A DNA stretch of 64,000 nt, taken from assembly GCF_000247815.1 (NCBI RefSeq), contig NC_021677.1, positions 14,531,954 to 14,595,953 of the forward strand, read 5' to 3'. Positions within the stretch are counted from its first letter, which is position 1. Every line of letters starts with the position of its first letter. Under the pieces are notes generated by a model. That model was not told the DNA's origin. It saw only the letters and a program-made list of their open reading frames with translations, and ran no database searches. Positions 41,701 through 48,592 of the stretch are shown here, in pieces. Origin of the DNA: Ficedula albicollis (lineage: Eukaryota > Chordata > Aves > Passeriformes > Muscicapidae). The translations under genes were made by a program, and so were the position numbers.

Positions 41701-44700
41701 TCTGTTGAAGAGCTCCATGTTCCTCTCATGGAGTGCCTGAATCTCTCATTTCTTTACTTGAGCAGAGTTTAAGCTCCTCAATTCCATTCTGAATGCTCTG
41801 AAGGAAGGTTCACAAAGGCAGACTCCCCTTCCTGTTCTTTTTTTCAGTAACATGCCTTGATTATGACTCTCTTTTGGCAACACAGCCAGATCTCAGGTGG
41901 AAGGTTCATTTTGTGGAGAAAGAGCCACGGGGAACTCCCTAATTGCATTCAACCAAATCTCCTGGTGCAACACACTGCAGTTGGAAATCTAACGGGTGAG
42001 ACCATACCATGATCATCTCTTCTTTGACAGCTCTTCTCAGGCAGCAGGGTTGGAAGACTGCTTCAGCCAAAAACACAAGACAATACCTGCTCTCCATCAG
42101 TTTTTCTAACTTCTCAATCCTTGCAGTCCCCTCCTCTCTCCTTTTAGTGTTTTCCTTGTGAAGATGCAGAGCAGGCCCAGATCTTAACAAAGATCAGAGA
42201 CTGCATGTAGATGGAAAGAGAGAAGAGGATTCACAAAGCAAGTCTTAGGTTCCCAAGATTTCTCTTCCAAGACAGAACAGTGATACAATGAAGAAAACAT
42301 TCCACCATTAAAACTGCTCACTCTTGAGGCTGGTACTCCACAGCCACTCACCTCTTAATGCTATCCTTATTGAAGTACTTTGTTTGCTGAGGTTTCTTGC
42401 ACCTCCCCATGGTGATGTCACCAGCAGGCATAAGGAAAGCATGACACCTCAGCCAGCACACTAGTAAGGCAGAGGTCAAGAAACCATGATTTCCAGAGAC
42501 AGTAGAGGTTTGAGATGTGGTGACAATATTAGCCTTCCAAAAGGTGTCAAATTTATTTTCTGTGACAGTCCCTATTGCTGAAGAACAAGCTTAAAAACTA
42601 AGTTTATAAAACTGTTGCACACAGACTATGTGACACATCAGCAAAGTTCTGTTCTCAAAATGACTAATTGTTTTACCAGCTGATTTTCAGCTTATTTCAG
42701 CTATGATATGAGTCTGTCCATTAATTAATCAATTAGTCCACCAAATCAGTGCCCATGAGGCATGCATGTAATTTAGTATGTATCAACATGTGCAGTTCAA
42801 AATACTGCACTGTTTTGGATCTCACATCCCTGAAACAAGCTCCTCAGTATTTTTGACTTACAATATGTGTGTTCTGTGGCATTAAACTGGGTCCTACACA
42901 ACCACTCTCATCAGTTAAGCTAGACAATGGACTAGCAGCAATAAGAGAAAGGAGAAAATAAAATACAGATGTCAAAAGAAGGTGTATGTGTATGTATGTA
43001 TAATGGAAAAGAGAGTATCTGATAAGAGAGGAAAGAAGGAAAATCAATACAAGGCCATAGAAGAGAAGCCCACAGGAGGAGGAGGAGTGTGAAAAGCCTG
43101 ACAGAAGGACTGAGTGGAGACTAAAAACAGCATCTGGCAGTAGCTCAAATCAAACAAGGTAGCATATGCAAGAAGTACAGCATACTGAAAACTTCCTTCC
43201 TCTTGGGTATTAAGTAACCACGGAATTAAGATAGAGAGTCTTCCCTCCCTCTCCTCTGAAATATCTTGCACTAAACTCTGAAACAGAAAAAAAAATTCTA
43301 GTTAAACTTTTTGGTGATTTCCACTTCCTAATTACAACTGTGAACTCTCACTGAAAATTTTCAGACATAAAACTGCAGAAATCAGACATTGATTTAGATT
43401 CATTTTTAGTGGGAAACATGATAGTGGGGATCTCATGCCTAACAGACTTAGGGCATCAAGAGGCCAGATTCTCAAAAGGCCTAGGAAAACTATCAAAAGC
43501 TTCAATGCCCCTAGATAGAGCCCTAGTTCTGCTGAAACAACTTCAACTGTTCTTCAAAAGATGGGCCTAAGTTTCATTTTCTAAAGCAGCTTAAAAATAT
43601 GGATTAAATTTCACACTGACAGTGAGACAATACCACACATTTGTTTTTGAAACTGAGACTGACATGGTTTTTAAACTGCTGCCTACCATGTGCTTTTGCT
43701 TCCTCTAATTGTGTCTGTGAATACAGCACATAAATGTGTCTGTTGTCACTCACAATTAAGAAAATCCAGGTACAGTTGTGAGAATATCAAATACTACAAA
43801 CTGGGCAGCGTGAGGACACCGCAGCATTCCAAATCTTACACTGCAAGTGATGTTTACGATACTTGCACCTGCACAAAAGCTGAGAAAGTCCCACATGGGG
43901 AAGGGGTACAGGGACTGATAGCACTTCAGTTCTGTCAGCTCTCACAGGTGTGGAACATGGCTTTATGGGTAGATGTGCCAAGACAAGCAACGCAACTTGA
44001 GGGAATATCCCCCCATTCCTCACCTCTTTTCTGTCATTATGCACAGGCTGCCACATCTACATCTGACTGCACAGCAGGAACAAGATACAGCCACAGTCCT
44101 TCACTCCATGACCATCTGGAGCAGGGCTGTGACTGGAGTTTGCTGCTGCTCTCCTCAGGTCTGTATGCCCATATTTCCTTCAGAACACAGGGAAACAAGG
44201 ACAAAAAGTTGATGCCACCCAGACCTCACTCTAACAAAGAGCATCTGGTCAAATTTATATTCTGTGACAGTCTCCATTGCCAGAGAACAAGTTTAAAAGG
44301 TAGGACCTACACATAGAGAGGCATAAGCAATGAGGGGATAACTGTCCTAACATGAATGATGAAAGGAGGATTGACAGGACAGCCCTGAATAATCCTTGGA
44401 GGGGAGTGACAGCCCAGAGATACTCTTTTGCTGCCTGTGTAGCAGTGGAGACACGGTAAAATGTACTTTCACCTTGGACTTAGCATGCCAATCTCCATAG
44501 GGACTGACAAACTGTTTTAAAAACCCCCAACTCTGTGATCTACCTTGGAAATACAGCTGCCTGCCTGCTAGAGGTTCTGGACCTAGTATGCCCCAATGTT
44601 CTGTCAGTATATGCTCATCATTCTCCATACATCGTTAAACTTTTCAAATTATATTCTTGTATTAAGGTTTGAAGACTGAAACCCAGGAACATAGCAGCAA

Positions 44701-47435
44701 ATGATTCTGTTGTCTTTTCATGAAGTATGCCTGAAAGTTATCAAAAATTCCAACTTTCACTGGAACTTCTTCAGAAAGCAAATAATCAGTTCCCTTAAGT
44801 GCTGTATGAAATCCCAGTGTGTATAACAAAGTAATACCCTAGATATTCAACAATAAGATATCATTAATATTGTGACTGCTGGGCTGGGCTAATGGAGCTA
44901 GCATAGGAGTTAACATATCAGGGGACACCATCAACAGGGTCAAGCCTTTAAATTACAAATGCCAGTTTAACAATTACCTTTACTTAGTGTACAGCAAGAT
45001 AACAATTTTTATGCTTAGCATAGAAGGAGAAAGAAAGAGCATCAAGTCAACTCTCCACCTGTCTAGCTTAAGAAAGGATCACGTGCAAGAAGAATTAACA
45101 GAAAAGACCCTAACAAACTAAGAACTTATCCAGTCCTTAATAAAGATACGATAATACTGAAAGAGACTACTAAAACTGTTCTAAATCAATAAGGTTGATA
45201 GAACTAAAACTGGCACATGATAACTCACCAAAGAGATGCTTGTCAAAAAGAATGGACTGATTTTTAATTTAACTCTTTATTGAAATCAGGGTCCCTGATT
45301 TATACCTGTGGATAGTGTACCTTGGCACTGCAAACTGCCTCTTCCTCATCATCTCTTGGATTCTTAAATGCCATTAAGAGATTAACTGAGATTTTAATCA
45401 GTTTAATTTTCAACAGTGCTTTGTGTACACACTGCAGAATAAACTTGCTTTAATAAAGATTTGACTGAAAGGCTTCAACTTCAAACTGTCAACCCAAGAG
45501 CACACTCCTTCAAAAATAGCATTTTAATTTTGCTCATCCCCACAGACCCATGTGACCTCTTTTTTCTGTATCCTGTTTCCCACCCGCATAAGAGCAGCTC
45601 GTGGCTCTGCTGTGCAGCTACAGCAAAACTTTTCAAGCCTCCAGGAACACCATCCAGTTTAATTTCACTCTCTCTGTTTTTCACTTCATGTACTGTTCTG
45701 GATGTGAGTATGTGAACATGAGGCAGTGCTGCGAAATAAAAAGACCTCTGGTTACTTAAAATGACCATTTTTCAACCTAGTCCATAATTTTATGGTTTCA
45801 CCATCTGTAGTAACTGGCTGGCATAAACATATCTTAACAGTTTCTAAAGGAATCTTTCAGAATTTTAATTTGCACTCCAACCTACCCTAGTCAAGCTATG
45901 TCTTAGAAGTTTTTTATTAGCTCCTATGCCCTGCAATGAAAGCAGTATTTCCTTTGTATGAATATAATAAATTGTTCAGCTTAAGCAATACAACACTGAA
46001 GACCTTTGGCCACATTCTACATGTATTTTGTACAGTACTGAAGCTTATTATTGTGTTTCTGACAGCTGAAGGATATCCTTCTTTTTGTCAAATTTGAAAC
46101 AAGGGCCAGTCTAAAGTCCTATGACAATGCCTGGAGAATGACTTCTACTTCAAACATTCACTGGAGCATCTTCTATCAGATTAAAGACATGGATCTCAAT
46201 TTCATACACCTGGGCTTTTCCTGAAATCAGCATCACTGATACTTTCTAAGTGCTTTTGCCTCTTGTGCCAAAAGCAGTTTGTTCAGCCACCTCAGACTGA
46301 GACCTTTCCAGGGTACTTTTCAGCAAGCGCACTTGCCAGGGGTAGCCTACAGACACAGAATTCCTTCCATGGTACTTTAGCAATGCTTCCAGGCTGACTC
46401 TGTCAAGTTACCATGAATGCAAGTGCATGACCTTCAACTCACTTTCAGTTGGGAAGTTTTAGCACAGTCTCTTTGTTGGAAGTATTCCACTTTGATGTCA
46501 CATGATAAATGACTTGTCGATCTTTTCTTTCTCCCCTCCCACACCAGGTTTTTCCAGGCTAAGCTTTTCTGCAAGGCAGAACTACCCACGCCTTATTCTG
46601 CAATAAAAACAAAACTGCTTGAAAAACTTCCCTTTGTATTGCCCACATATAAAGTGTAAGTCAGTAATCACTGCTGGATTAAAGATCTTTTTGATGAACA
46701 ACCTGCAGGCTCTGTGCATGAACACTGGCTATTTTGGTCTCAAGATGAGAGAAAGGCAGTGTCAAAGCCTATGCAAAGACACAAGGGGAAGAAGCGAAGT
46801 CCCTTAAAACCAGGAGGGGGAAAAAAAAAAAAAAATCCCTAGCTGCTCTAAGAGCCCTCACTATGCTGACAGGAGACACTTTCCTGTAAGAGACAGAATA
46901 TGTTTAGAAACAAGTCCAAAATGGCTTGAAAACACCCACTTCCTTGATGATTAAGCAAAGCTAATTTGCTTACTGTTTACCACAAATCAATTAAAAAGAA
47001 AAAACTGCTTGAGACAGCTATGGACCGGATTTAAAAGTACTTCCTAAGGAGTTTTAAGAGCCAAAGGCTCAATCCTTTAGGCTTCCTTACAAATCCAATC
47101 TAGAAAGAATTGCAAATGGACTCTGAATGATGAGAACCACAGCTAGGTTAAAATATATACTCCACCATGAAAAGATCTAGCAAAAATGACCTTCCATGCT
47201 GACTGGGTTTTGCAAAACATTTAAAACCTGAAAATTAGAATAAGTTCTGAAGAGTGTATGGTGGATTTTTTCATCTGTACTGAAGTGACAGCATGATATA
47301 CCTCATCTTCCCTCTCTTACTTACCATCTGACTTGCACTCAGTCCTTTCACTCACATAGTAACTTGGTTCCAATGCCTGCTCCAGGACAGATGGTCCTCT
47401 GGGATTATCATTTACGTCCTTCATGCACTAGAATC
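1..47435 (-). CDS. PTPN5: PTPN5 (STEP61-type tyrosine phosphatase), whole locus, 3' end cut
   Basis: Twelve coding exons on the minus strand encode a striatal-enriched protein tyrosine phosphatase. Mammalian STEP is known to dephosphorylate ERK1/2, p38, Fyn, Pyk2 and glutamate-receptor subunits in neurons; STEP61 is anchored in endoplasmic reticulum and postsynaptic membranes. Seen here: a new N-terminus (residues 1-98), two hydrophobic segments (about 99-117 and 154-179), a Pro-containing linker, a kinase interaction motif beginning [11 protein letters not shown] (257-267) with a PKA-type Ser260, the pTyr loop NRYKTILP (Tyr343), the WPD loop (Asp476) and the P-loop [10 protein letters not shown] (Cys511, Arg517). 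The joined coding length in the window is 1627 bases, and all intron phases agree. About 40 C-terminal residues should lie beyond the left edge, giving roughly 580 residues against 565 in human STEP61. The paralogue PTPRR was considered, but the [17 protein letters not shown] and NIEEMNE stretches match PTPN5. Confidence 0.96.
1275..1359. repeat. Local tandem duplication, period 53
   Basis: The stretch aggacagaacaaatatgcaa with its continuation to gagtgac occurs at 1275 and again at 1328. The space between is filled with short ggacagaacag-like units, suggesting stepwise slippage. Confidence 0.9.
2437..2487. repeat. Homopolymer of 51 G (poly-C on the gene's sense strand)
   Basis: The G run is uninterrupted from 2437 to 2487 and is followed by agggttg. 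It lies about 370 bases downstream of the exon 11 donor in transcript direction. Its real length is uncertain, because such tracts are poorly resolved by sequencing. Confidence 0.95.
2858..3018 (-). CDS. PTPN5: PTPN5 coding exon 11 (WPD loop and catalytic Cys)
   Basis: The exon encodes residues 459-511 plus two bases of Ser512. The acceptor is AATGGTTTGCAG/AAAGGA and the donor is [34 protein letters not shown] carries the WPD loop with the general acid Asp476. The last whole codon before the donor is the nucleophile Cys511 (TGC, 2862-2860) of APVIVHC, so the P-loop is divided between this exon and the next. The segment after the loop ([13 protein letters not shown]) is acidic and slightly different from the mammalian EVEEAAQQEGPH. 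Confidence 0.97.
3110..5460 (+). mobile_element. CR1 LINE, 5'-truncated and decayed, with ORF2 remnants
   Basis: The stretch matches the CR1 retrotransposon consensus as I know it. It begins in the ORF2 linker (gacacaggtggtggaggagc at about 3200), passes through the pre-reverse-transcriptase segment (translated [10 protein letters not shown] at about 3980) and the reverse-transcriptase region (LTNL, then [13 protein letters not shown] at about 4315-4370), and ends with the CR1 3' region (cagatgatctccagtgctcc at about 5417). Many stops and frameshifts break the frame, including the YLDFSKAFD-type motif, so the copy is dead. It is oriented opposite to PTPN5. A T/C-rich tract at 5272-5291 lies inside the 3' part. 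Confidence 0.93.
5461..8480. other. Unannotated intronic sequence
   Basis: The longest open frame is at 6329-5790 on the minus strand (179 codons). It matches nothing I recognise and lacks support from splice sites or conserved motifs. Nothing else stands out. Confidence 0.6.
8481..8591 (-). CDS. PTPN5: PTPN5 coding exon 10
   Basis: The exon encodes residues 422-458 in 37 whole codons, phase 0 at both ends. The acceptor is TATTGCACACAG/AAATGC and the donor is [32 protein letters not shown] is the KC-YWP motif plus the following strand of the phosphatase fold, and [11 protein letters not shown] ends the exon. The mammalian counterpart is the same length, with conservative replacements only. 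Confidence 0.97.
8592..11942 (-). other. PTPN5 intron 9
   Basis: The intron is 3351 bases, phase 0. Apart from a 71-base tandem duplication at 11691-11830, close to the exon 9 donor, I see no recognisable element. Confidence 0.9.
11691..11830. repeat. Tandem duplication, period 71, two copies
   Basis: The copies are 11691-11761 and 11762-11830 and differ at only a few positions (acctacag/acttacag, gaactga/gaattga, aggcc/agccc). They lie about 110 bases downstream of the exon 9 donor in transcript direction. Confidence 0.95.
11943..12080 (-). CDS. PTPN5: PTPN5 coding exon 9
   Basis: The exon encodes residues 376-421 in 46 whole codons. The acceptor is TTTCATTGGCAG/GGCTAT and the donor is AATGAG/GTAATG, a less common donor without G at +5. 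[20 protein letters not shown] followed by DFWRMVWQE is the classical phosphatase motif pair (ATQGP and DFWRMVW). The rest, [14 protein letters not shown], is diagnostic for PTPN5 over PTPRR, whose corresponding part reads ITKLKEKNE. Confidence 0.97.
12081..12585 (-). other. PTPN5 intron 8
   Basis: This is the shortest intron of the gene at 505 bases, phase 0. A short imperfect repeat of gtggctgatg lies at about 12528-12552. Nothing else is seen. Confidence 0.9.
12586..12665 (-). CDS. PTPN5: PTPN5 coding exon 8
   Basis: The exon completes Asn349 and encodes residues 350-375. The acceptor is TTACACTTTTCAG/ATCCTC and the donor is ATCAGG/GTAAGA; phase 1 in and phase 0 out, 80 bases. The peptide [20 protein letters not shown] continues into NANYIR, the conserved NAN-YI motif of classical tyrosine phosphatases, which forms part of the substrate-recognition core. 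It is separated from exon 9 by the shortest intron of the gene (505 bases). Confidence 0.97.
12666..15004 (-). other. PTPN5 intron 7
   Basis: The intron is 2339 bases, phase 1. It shows unique-looking sequence with an A tract (about 14410-14423) and a short repeated ctgagatgaagagat (about 13937 and 13977). No gene or mobile element was recognised. Confidence 0.9.
15005..15089 (-). CDS. PTPN5: PTPN5 coding exon 7 (pTyr loop)
   Basis: The exon encodes residues 321-348 plus the first base of Asn349. The acceptor is a long T tract ending TTTACAG/GAAATTCC and the donor is CTCCCAA/GTAAGT. The peptide [20 protein letters not shown] is the start of the catalytic domain, and NRYKTILP contains Tyr343 of the phosphotyrosine recognition loop. 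It is identical or nearly identical to mammalian STEP. Reading through the donor would meet a TAA at once, so retention of this intron would truncate the protein. Confidence 0.97.
15996..16225 (-). mobile_element. CR1 LINE 3' fragment
   Basis: On the plus strand it reads as the reverse complement of the CR1 3' region: gaaacacagagttcattaag, then gatcattgagtccaaccttt, then a segment ending in caacttgaggtcaatta. It is in the same orientation as PTPN5. Only the 3' untranslated part is present, which is typical for CR1 because of 5' truncation. Confidence 0.92.
16485..16628. repeat. Three-copy local repeat with mixed periods
   Basis: The unit aatcaacaagactactg starts at 16485, 16520 and 16574. 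The first step is 35 bases and the second 54, because the later units also include tcttgcatgaatttcagg. The second unit has a gtccaag variant in place of gtttgag. This suggests two successive duplication events. Confidence 0.93.
17716..17780. repeat. (AAAT)n microsatellite
   Basis: About sixteen perfect AAAT units run over 65 bases. Read on the minus strand they make a spurious IYLF-repeat peptide. Confidence 0.98.
18036..18225 (-). CDS. PTPN5: PTPN5 coding exon 6 (kinase interaction motif)
   Basis: The exon encodes the rest of Arg257 through residue 320. The acceptor is TGCTCTGTTTTGCAG/GAGAGG and the donor is [29 protein letters not shown] (257-272) is the kinase interaction motif that docks ERK and p38; Ser260 corresponds to the PKA site whose phosphorylation is known to block substrate binding, and the SL bond inside it to the reported calpain site. 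The following helix-forming part ([18 protein letters not shown], then [16 protein letters not shown]) is the kinase-specificity region that leads into the phosphatase fold. It is very close to the mammalian sequence. Confidence 0.97.
18226..20880 (-). other. PTPN5 intron 5
   Basis: The intron is 2655 bases, phase 2. I see no recognisable mobile element, only short A tracts (about 20497-20516), and no gene. Confidence 0.9.
20881..21119 (-). CDS. PTPN5: PTPN5 coding exon 5 (linker, PEST-like region)
   Basis: The exon encodes residues 178-256 plus two bases of codon 257. The acceptor is TTTCCTCCAG/TTCTGG and the donor is GAAAG/GTAGGG. It begins FWHLF, the end of the second membrane segment, followed by a Pro-rich patch (QPDPPFPL). 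Next comes [18 protein letters not shown], essentially identical to mammals, then an acidic stretch ([20 protein letters not shown]) that resembles the PEST-type part of STEP. At the position where mammalian STEP46 starts (Met in YSEWMEEK), this gene has Thr212 (ACA, 21015-21017). The exon closes with VKSVGLQE, leading into the kinase interaction motif of exon 6. Confidence 0.96.
21120..24721 (-). other. PTPN5 intron 4
   Basis: The intron is 3602 bases, phase 0. It contains a CR1 3' fragment at 23525-23993; the remainder shows no recognised element. Confidence 0.9.
23525..23993 (+). mobile_element. CR1 LINE 3' fragment, diverged
   Basis: Recognisable CR1 3' sequence includes gggcttgttcagcctggcaa (about 23607), a diverged acaagggacaatggccacaa (about 23718) and a terminal cccatgattctggga (23979-23993) that corresponds to the CR1 3' end repeat. 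It lies antisense to PTPN5. Divergence is higher than in the copy at 3110-5460, suggesting an older insertion. Confidence 0.85.
24722..24805 (-). CDS. PTPN5: PTPN5 coding exon 4 (second membrane segment)
   Basis: The exon encodes residues 150-177 in 28 whole codons, phase 0 at both ends. The acceptor is TTGTTCCACAG/AGCCTG and the donor is TCTCTG/GTAAGTT. The peptide is almost entirely hydrophobic ([20 protein letters not shown]) and aligns with the second membrane segment of STEP61. The short exon could be skipped without a frameshift, since exons 3 to 5 all join in phase 0. Sequence conservation is low, as usual for membrane segments, so the call rests on position, hydrophobicity and splice signals. 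Confidence 0.88.
24806..26610 (-). other. PTPN5 intron 3
   Basis: The intron is 1805 bases, phase 0. Nothing beyond unique-looking AT-leaning sequence is seen. Confidence 0.9.
26611..26730 (-). CDS. PTPN5: PTPN5 coding exon 3 (first membrane segment)
   Basis: The exon encodes residues 110-149 in 40 whole codons. The acceptor is TTGCACAG/CTTCTC and the donor is GGGGAG/GTAAGT. It starts [12 protein letters not shown], completing the first hydrophobic segment begun in exon 2; mammalian STEP61 has LLACGVLWFSGYGH here. It then gives an amphipathic stretch ([18 protein letters not shown]) matching the loop between the two hydrophobic segments. Cys112 aligns with the Cys-containing part of the mammalian segment, where cysteines are reported to mediate STEP61 dimerisation. 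Confidence 0.92.
26731..27747 (-). other. PTPN5 intron 2
   Basis: The intron is 1017 bases, phase 0. Almost 30 percent of it is a 147-base tandem duplication (26931-27226). A short (AC)n/CACA tract lies at about 27320-27332. Confidence 0.9.
26931..27226. repeat. Tandem duplication, period 147, two copies
   Basis: The copies are 26931-27077 and 27078-27224, each starting agatgtgcatcactgagtta. I count about four mismatches (for example ctaccccgaa/ctacccagaa and tctgagc/tctgggc), so the duplication is fairly recent but not identical. Confidence 0.97.
27748..27974 (-). CDS. PTPN5: PTPN5 coding exon 2
   Basis: The exon encodes residues 34-109. The acceptor is GTGCCTGCAG/GGTCAC and the donor is ATACTG/GTAAGG; length 227 bases, phase 1 in and phase 0 out. 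[10 protein letters not shown] (55-64) matches the mammalian STEP61 stretch VMEALDEAEG, which identifies the exon. The end, [11 protein letters not shown] (99-109), is the first half of the first hydrophobic segment. Mammalian STEP61 carries a run of prolines between these landmarks; here that run is absent and replaced by a charged stretch and a Trp/Pro patch (GWPPRW). The upstream flank is locally CpG-containing, so this exon could also be reached from a nearby alternative promoter. Confidence 0.9.
27975..28160 (-). promoter_or_regulatory. CpG-containing flank upstream of exon 2, possible internal promoter
   Basis: This stretch has more CpG than its surroundings (ccgcggg, gacgatg, ttccgcc, aagcgcag, gggcgga, tccgga). 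It includes a gtgggcgg motif at 28125-28132 of the EGR/Sp1 type, with an AT-rich aataattta-like patch beside it. It sits immediately 5' of exon 2. No transcript evidence is available, so the promoter role is only a suggestion. Confidence 0.25.
36290..36345. repeat. T/G-rich low-complexity tract
   Basis: T runs are interrupted by G groups (ggggttttttgtttggtttt and similar). On the gene's sense strand it is A/C-rich. Confidence 0.85.
39120..39958 (+). mobile_element. Avian endogenous-retrovirus-type LTR, probably solo
   Basis: The stretch resembles a repeat I know from many bird genomes. Landmarks are gtgagaggaacagccctgca (39201), repeated atgctggagcag units, gattggcaataaattgaact (39768, which includes a polyadenylation signal), and cagcaaaggtcaaatcacca near the 3' end, finishing in a CA terminus. 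No internal retroviral genes are seen on either side within the window, so it looks like a solo LTR or an isolated fragment. It is antisense to PTPN5. The 5' boundary is uncertain by tens of bases, and family assignment (ERVL-like) is tentative. Confidence 0.75.
39420..39570 (+). repeat. Internal short repeats of the LTR
   Basis: Units based on catgctggagcag and ggaggactgc recur about four times (39420, 39469, 39516, 39558), with spacers of roughly 40-50 bases. This is part of the LTR, not an independent satellite. Confidence 0.7.
42547..42603. repeat. Unidentified dispersed repeat, copy 1
   Basis: The segment from tcaaatttattttctgtgac onward matches the segment starting at 44250 over about 57 bases at roughly 80 percent identity. 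The family is not recognised. Confidence 0.6.
44248..44305. repeat. Unidentified dispersed repeat, copy 2
   Basis: This is the same-orientation partner of the copy at 42547, about 1.7 kb away (tcaaatttatattctgtgac and following). It could be a fragment of an old interspersed repeat or an ancient local duplication. Confidence 0.6.
47325..47435 (-). CDS. PTPN5: PTPN5 coding exon 1 (start codon)
   Basis: This exon supplies the initiator Met at 47424-47422 and residues 1-33, with one base of codon 34. The acceptor is TTTATTTTTCAG/GATTC and the donor is CAGATG/GTAAGT. The exon has eleven bases of 5'UTR, so at least one noncoding exon must lie further right. An in-frame TAG at 47430-47428, two codons before the ATG, fixes this as the first possible Met in the exon. 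The context around the ATG is weak (T at -3, A at +4). The peptide starts [11 protein letters not shown] and does not closely resemble the mammalian N-terminus. Assignment rests on position, splice signals and the exact phase match (phase 1) to exon 2. Confidence 0.8.
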
Positions 47436-48539
47436 CTGAAAAATAAAGGAAAAAATCTAAGCTTTAACACTATCAGATGTCTAAGAAGCATTCAGGGCTT
47501 TTACACACTATTCTTGACAATACATTCCAAAAGACCATGACGAGCTGTTCATCCATAAAGAAAGCGCCAACCCACTGATGTGTGGGGCGAGGTAAAACAT
47601 GGACAGGAGATGAATATATATAAAAATAATAATATTGCCATATTATGATTGATGAACAAGCTTTTGCTTATTGCCTGCATAAAGGAACTTGACTCTACCA
47701 GGATGAAAGGGTACATACCATAAAATGTTTTAATATTTGAGGAAAAGGAGGCAATTAATAAACTAAGCTCTCTCAGGAACCATCTGCACCATACAGAAGA
47801 AGCTTTCTGCTGAAATCATTATGCCCCATTTCACTAAAATCTCCAAGAGGGCTTGAAGGTCTAAATACAAGACAAAACCCCTTATTTGTGAAGGACTGTT
47901 GAATGTGTCACACCTATCACACAGTGGGGCTAACTGAACACATAATTTGGGAACAGTCCATCATAACCTCAGAGACCACAAGCCCAACATGCCACTAAAA
48001 GCATGGCAAAAACATGGGAAAAGCAGGTCATGCAGGCAGGTGGAAAGAAATTCACCCCTAACAAATTGCAAGGGCCTTTTCCTCCTTCACCCATTCAGCT
48101 AAGGGAGAGGCCAGAGATTACTTTTTTGTCCAGACTATAAAGTGCTCTGCCCTTGAGGTTTATGCAATTTTTCTTCTACTTCTAAAGGATCTTGCACTGT
48201 GAACATACACAGTCTCTTCTAAAGTCCACAGAGACAGACAGAACTCTTTATATTGATACCAATACACTGTGCCTCACAAACCCAATCAAGAAGTCTCCTA
48301 AGAACACGAGTTTAAATGGCTAAACTCTGCAAGTGTCCTCTCCTACAGAGCTGCTGTTGAAATCCTTTGACTAGAAAAGTATTTTTCTGGTTCTGAACAG
48401 GCCAATAAATCCAAGATTATTTAGATATGCAGGTTTTAGCTCTGACACTGGGACATGAGGTGATCACTGCATATATATAGCAGCACATTTGTATGTTAAA
48501 GAAGAACACATTTAAAAGTAAGTCACATTCTTAGAAGAC

Positions 48540-48592
48540 ACCATATATACATGTATACAAGATATATACATATATACATGTATACAAGAATA
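48540..48592. repeat. AT-rich short repeat
   Basis: The unit atatacatgtatacaaga occurs twice (about 48543 and 48575) within an alternating AT-rich stretch. Confidence 0.8.

Larger units (their letters stand above)
27975..47324 (-). other. PTPN5 intron 1
   Basis: The intron is 19,350 bases, phase 1. It contains a locally CpG-containing stretch next to exon 2 (27975-28160), a T/G-rich tract (36290-36345), an LTR (about 39120-39958) and a pair of related 57-base segments (42547 and 44248). No other gene was recognised; open frames are short and lack recognisable products. Confidence 0.8.

Noticed and set aside
43690..44316. Longest open frame (208 codons, plus strand)
   Set aside because: It opens with GTG rather than ATG, the product resembles no family I know, no splice or regulatory context supports it, and its end overlaps a dispersed repeat copy. 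Treated as chance.
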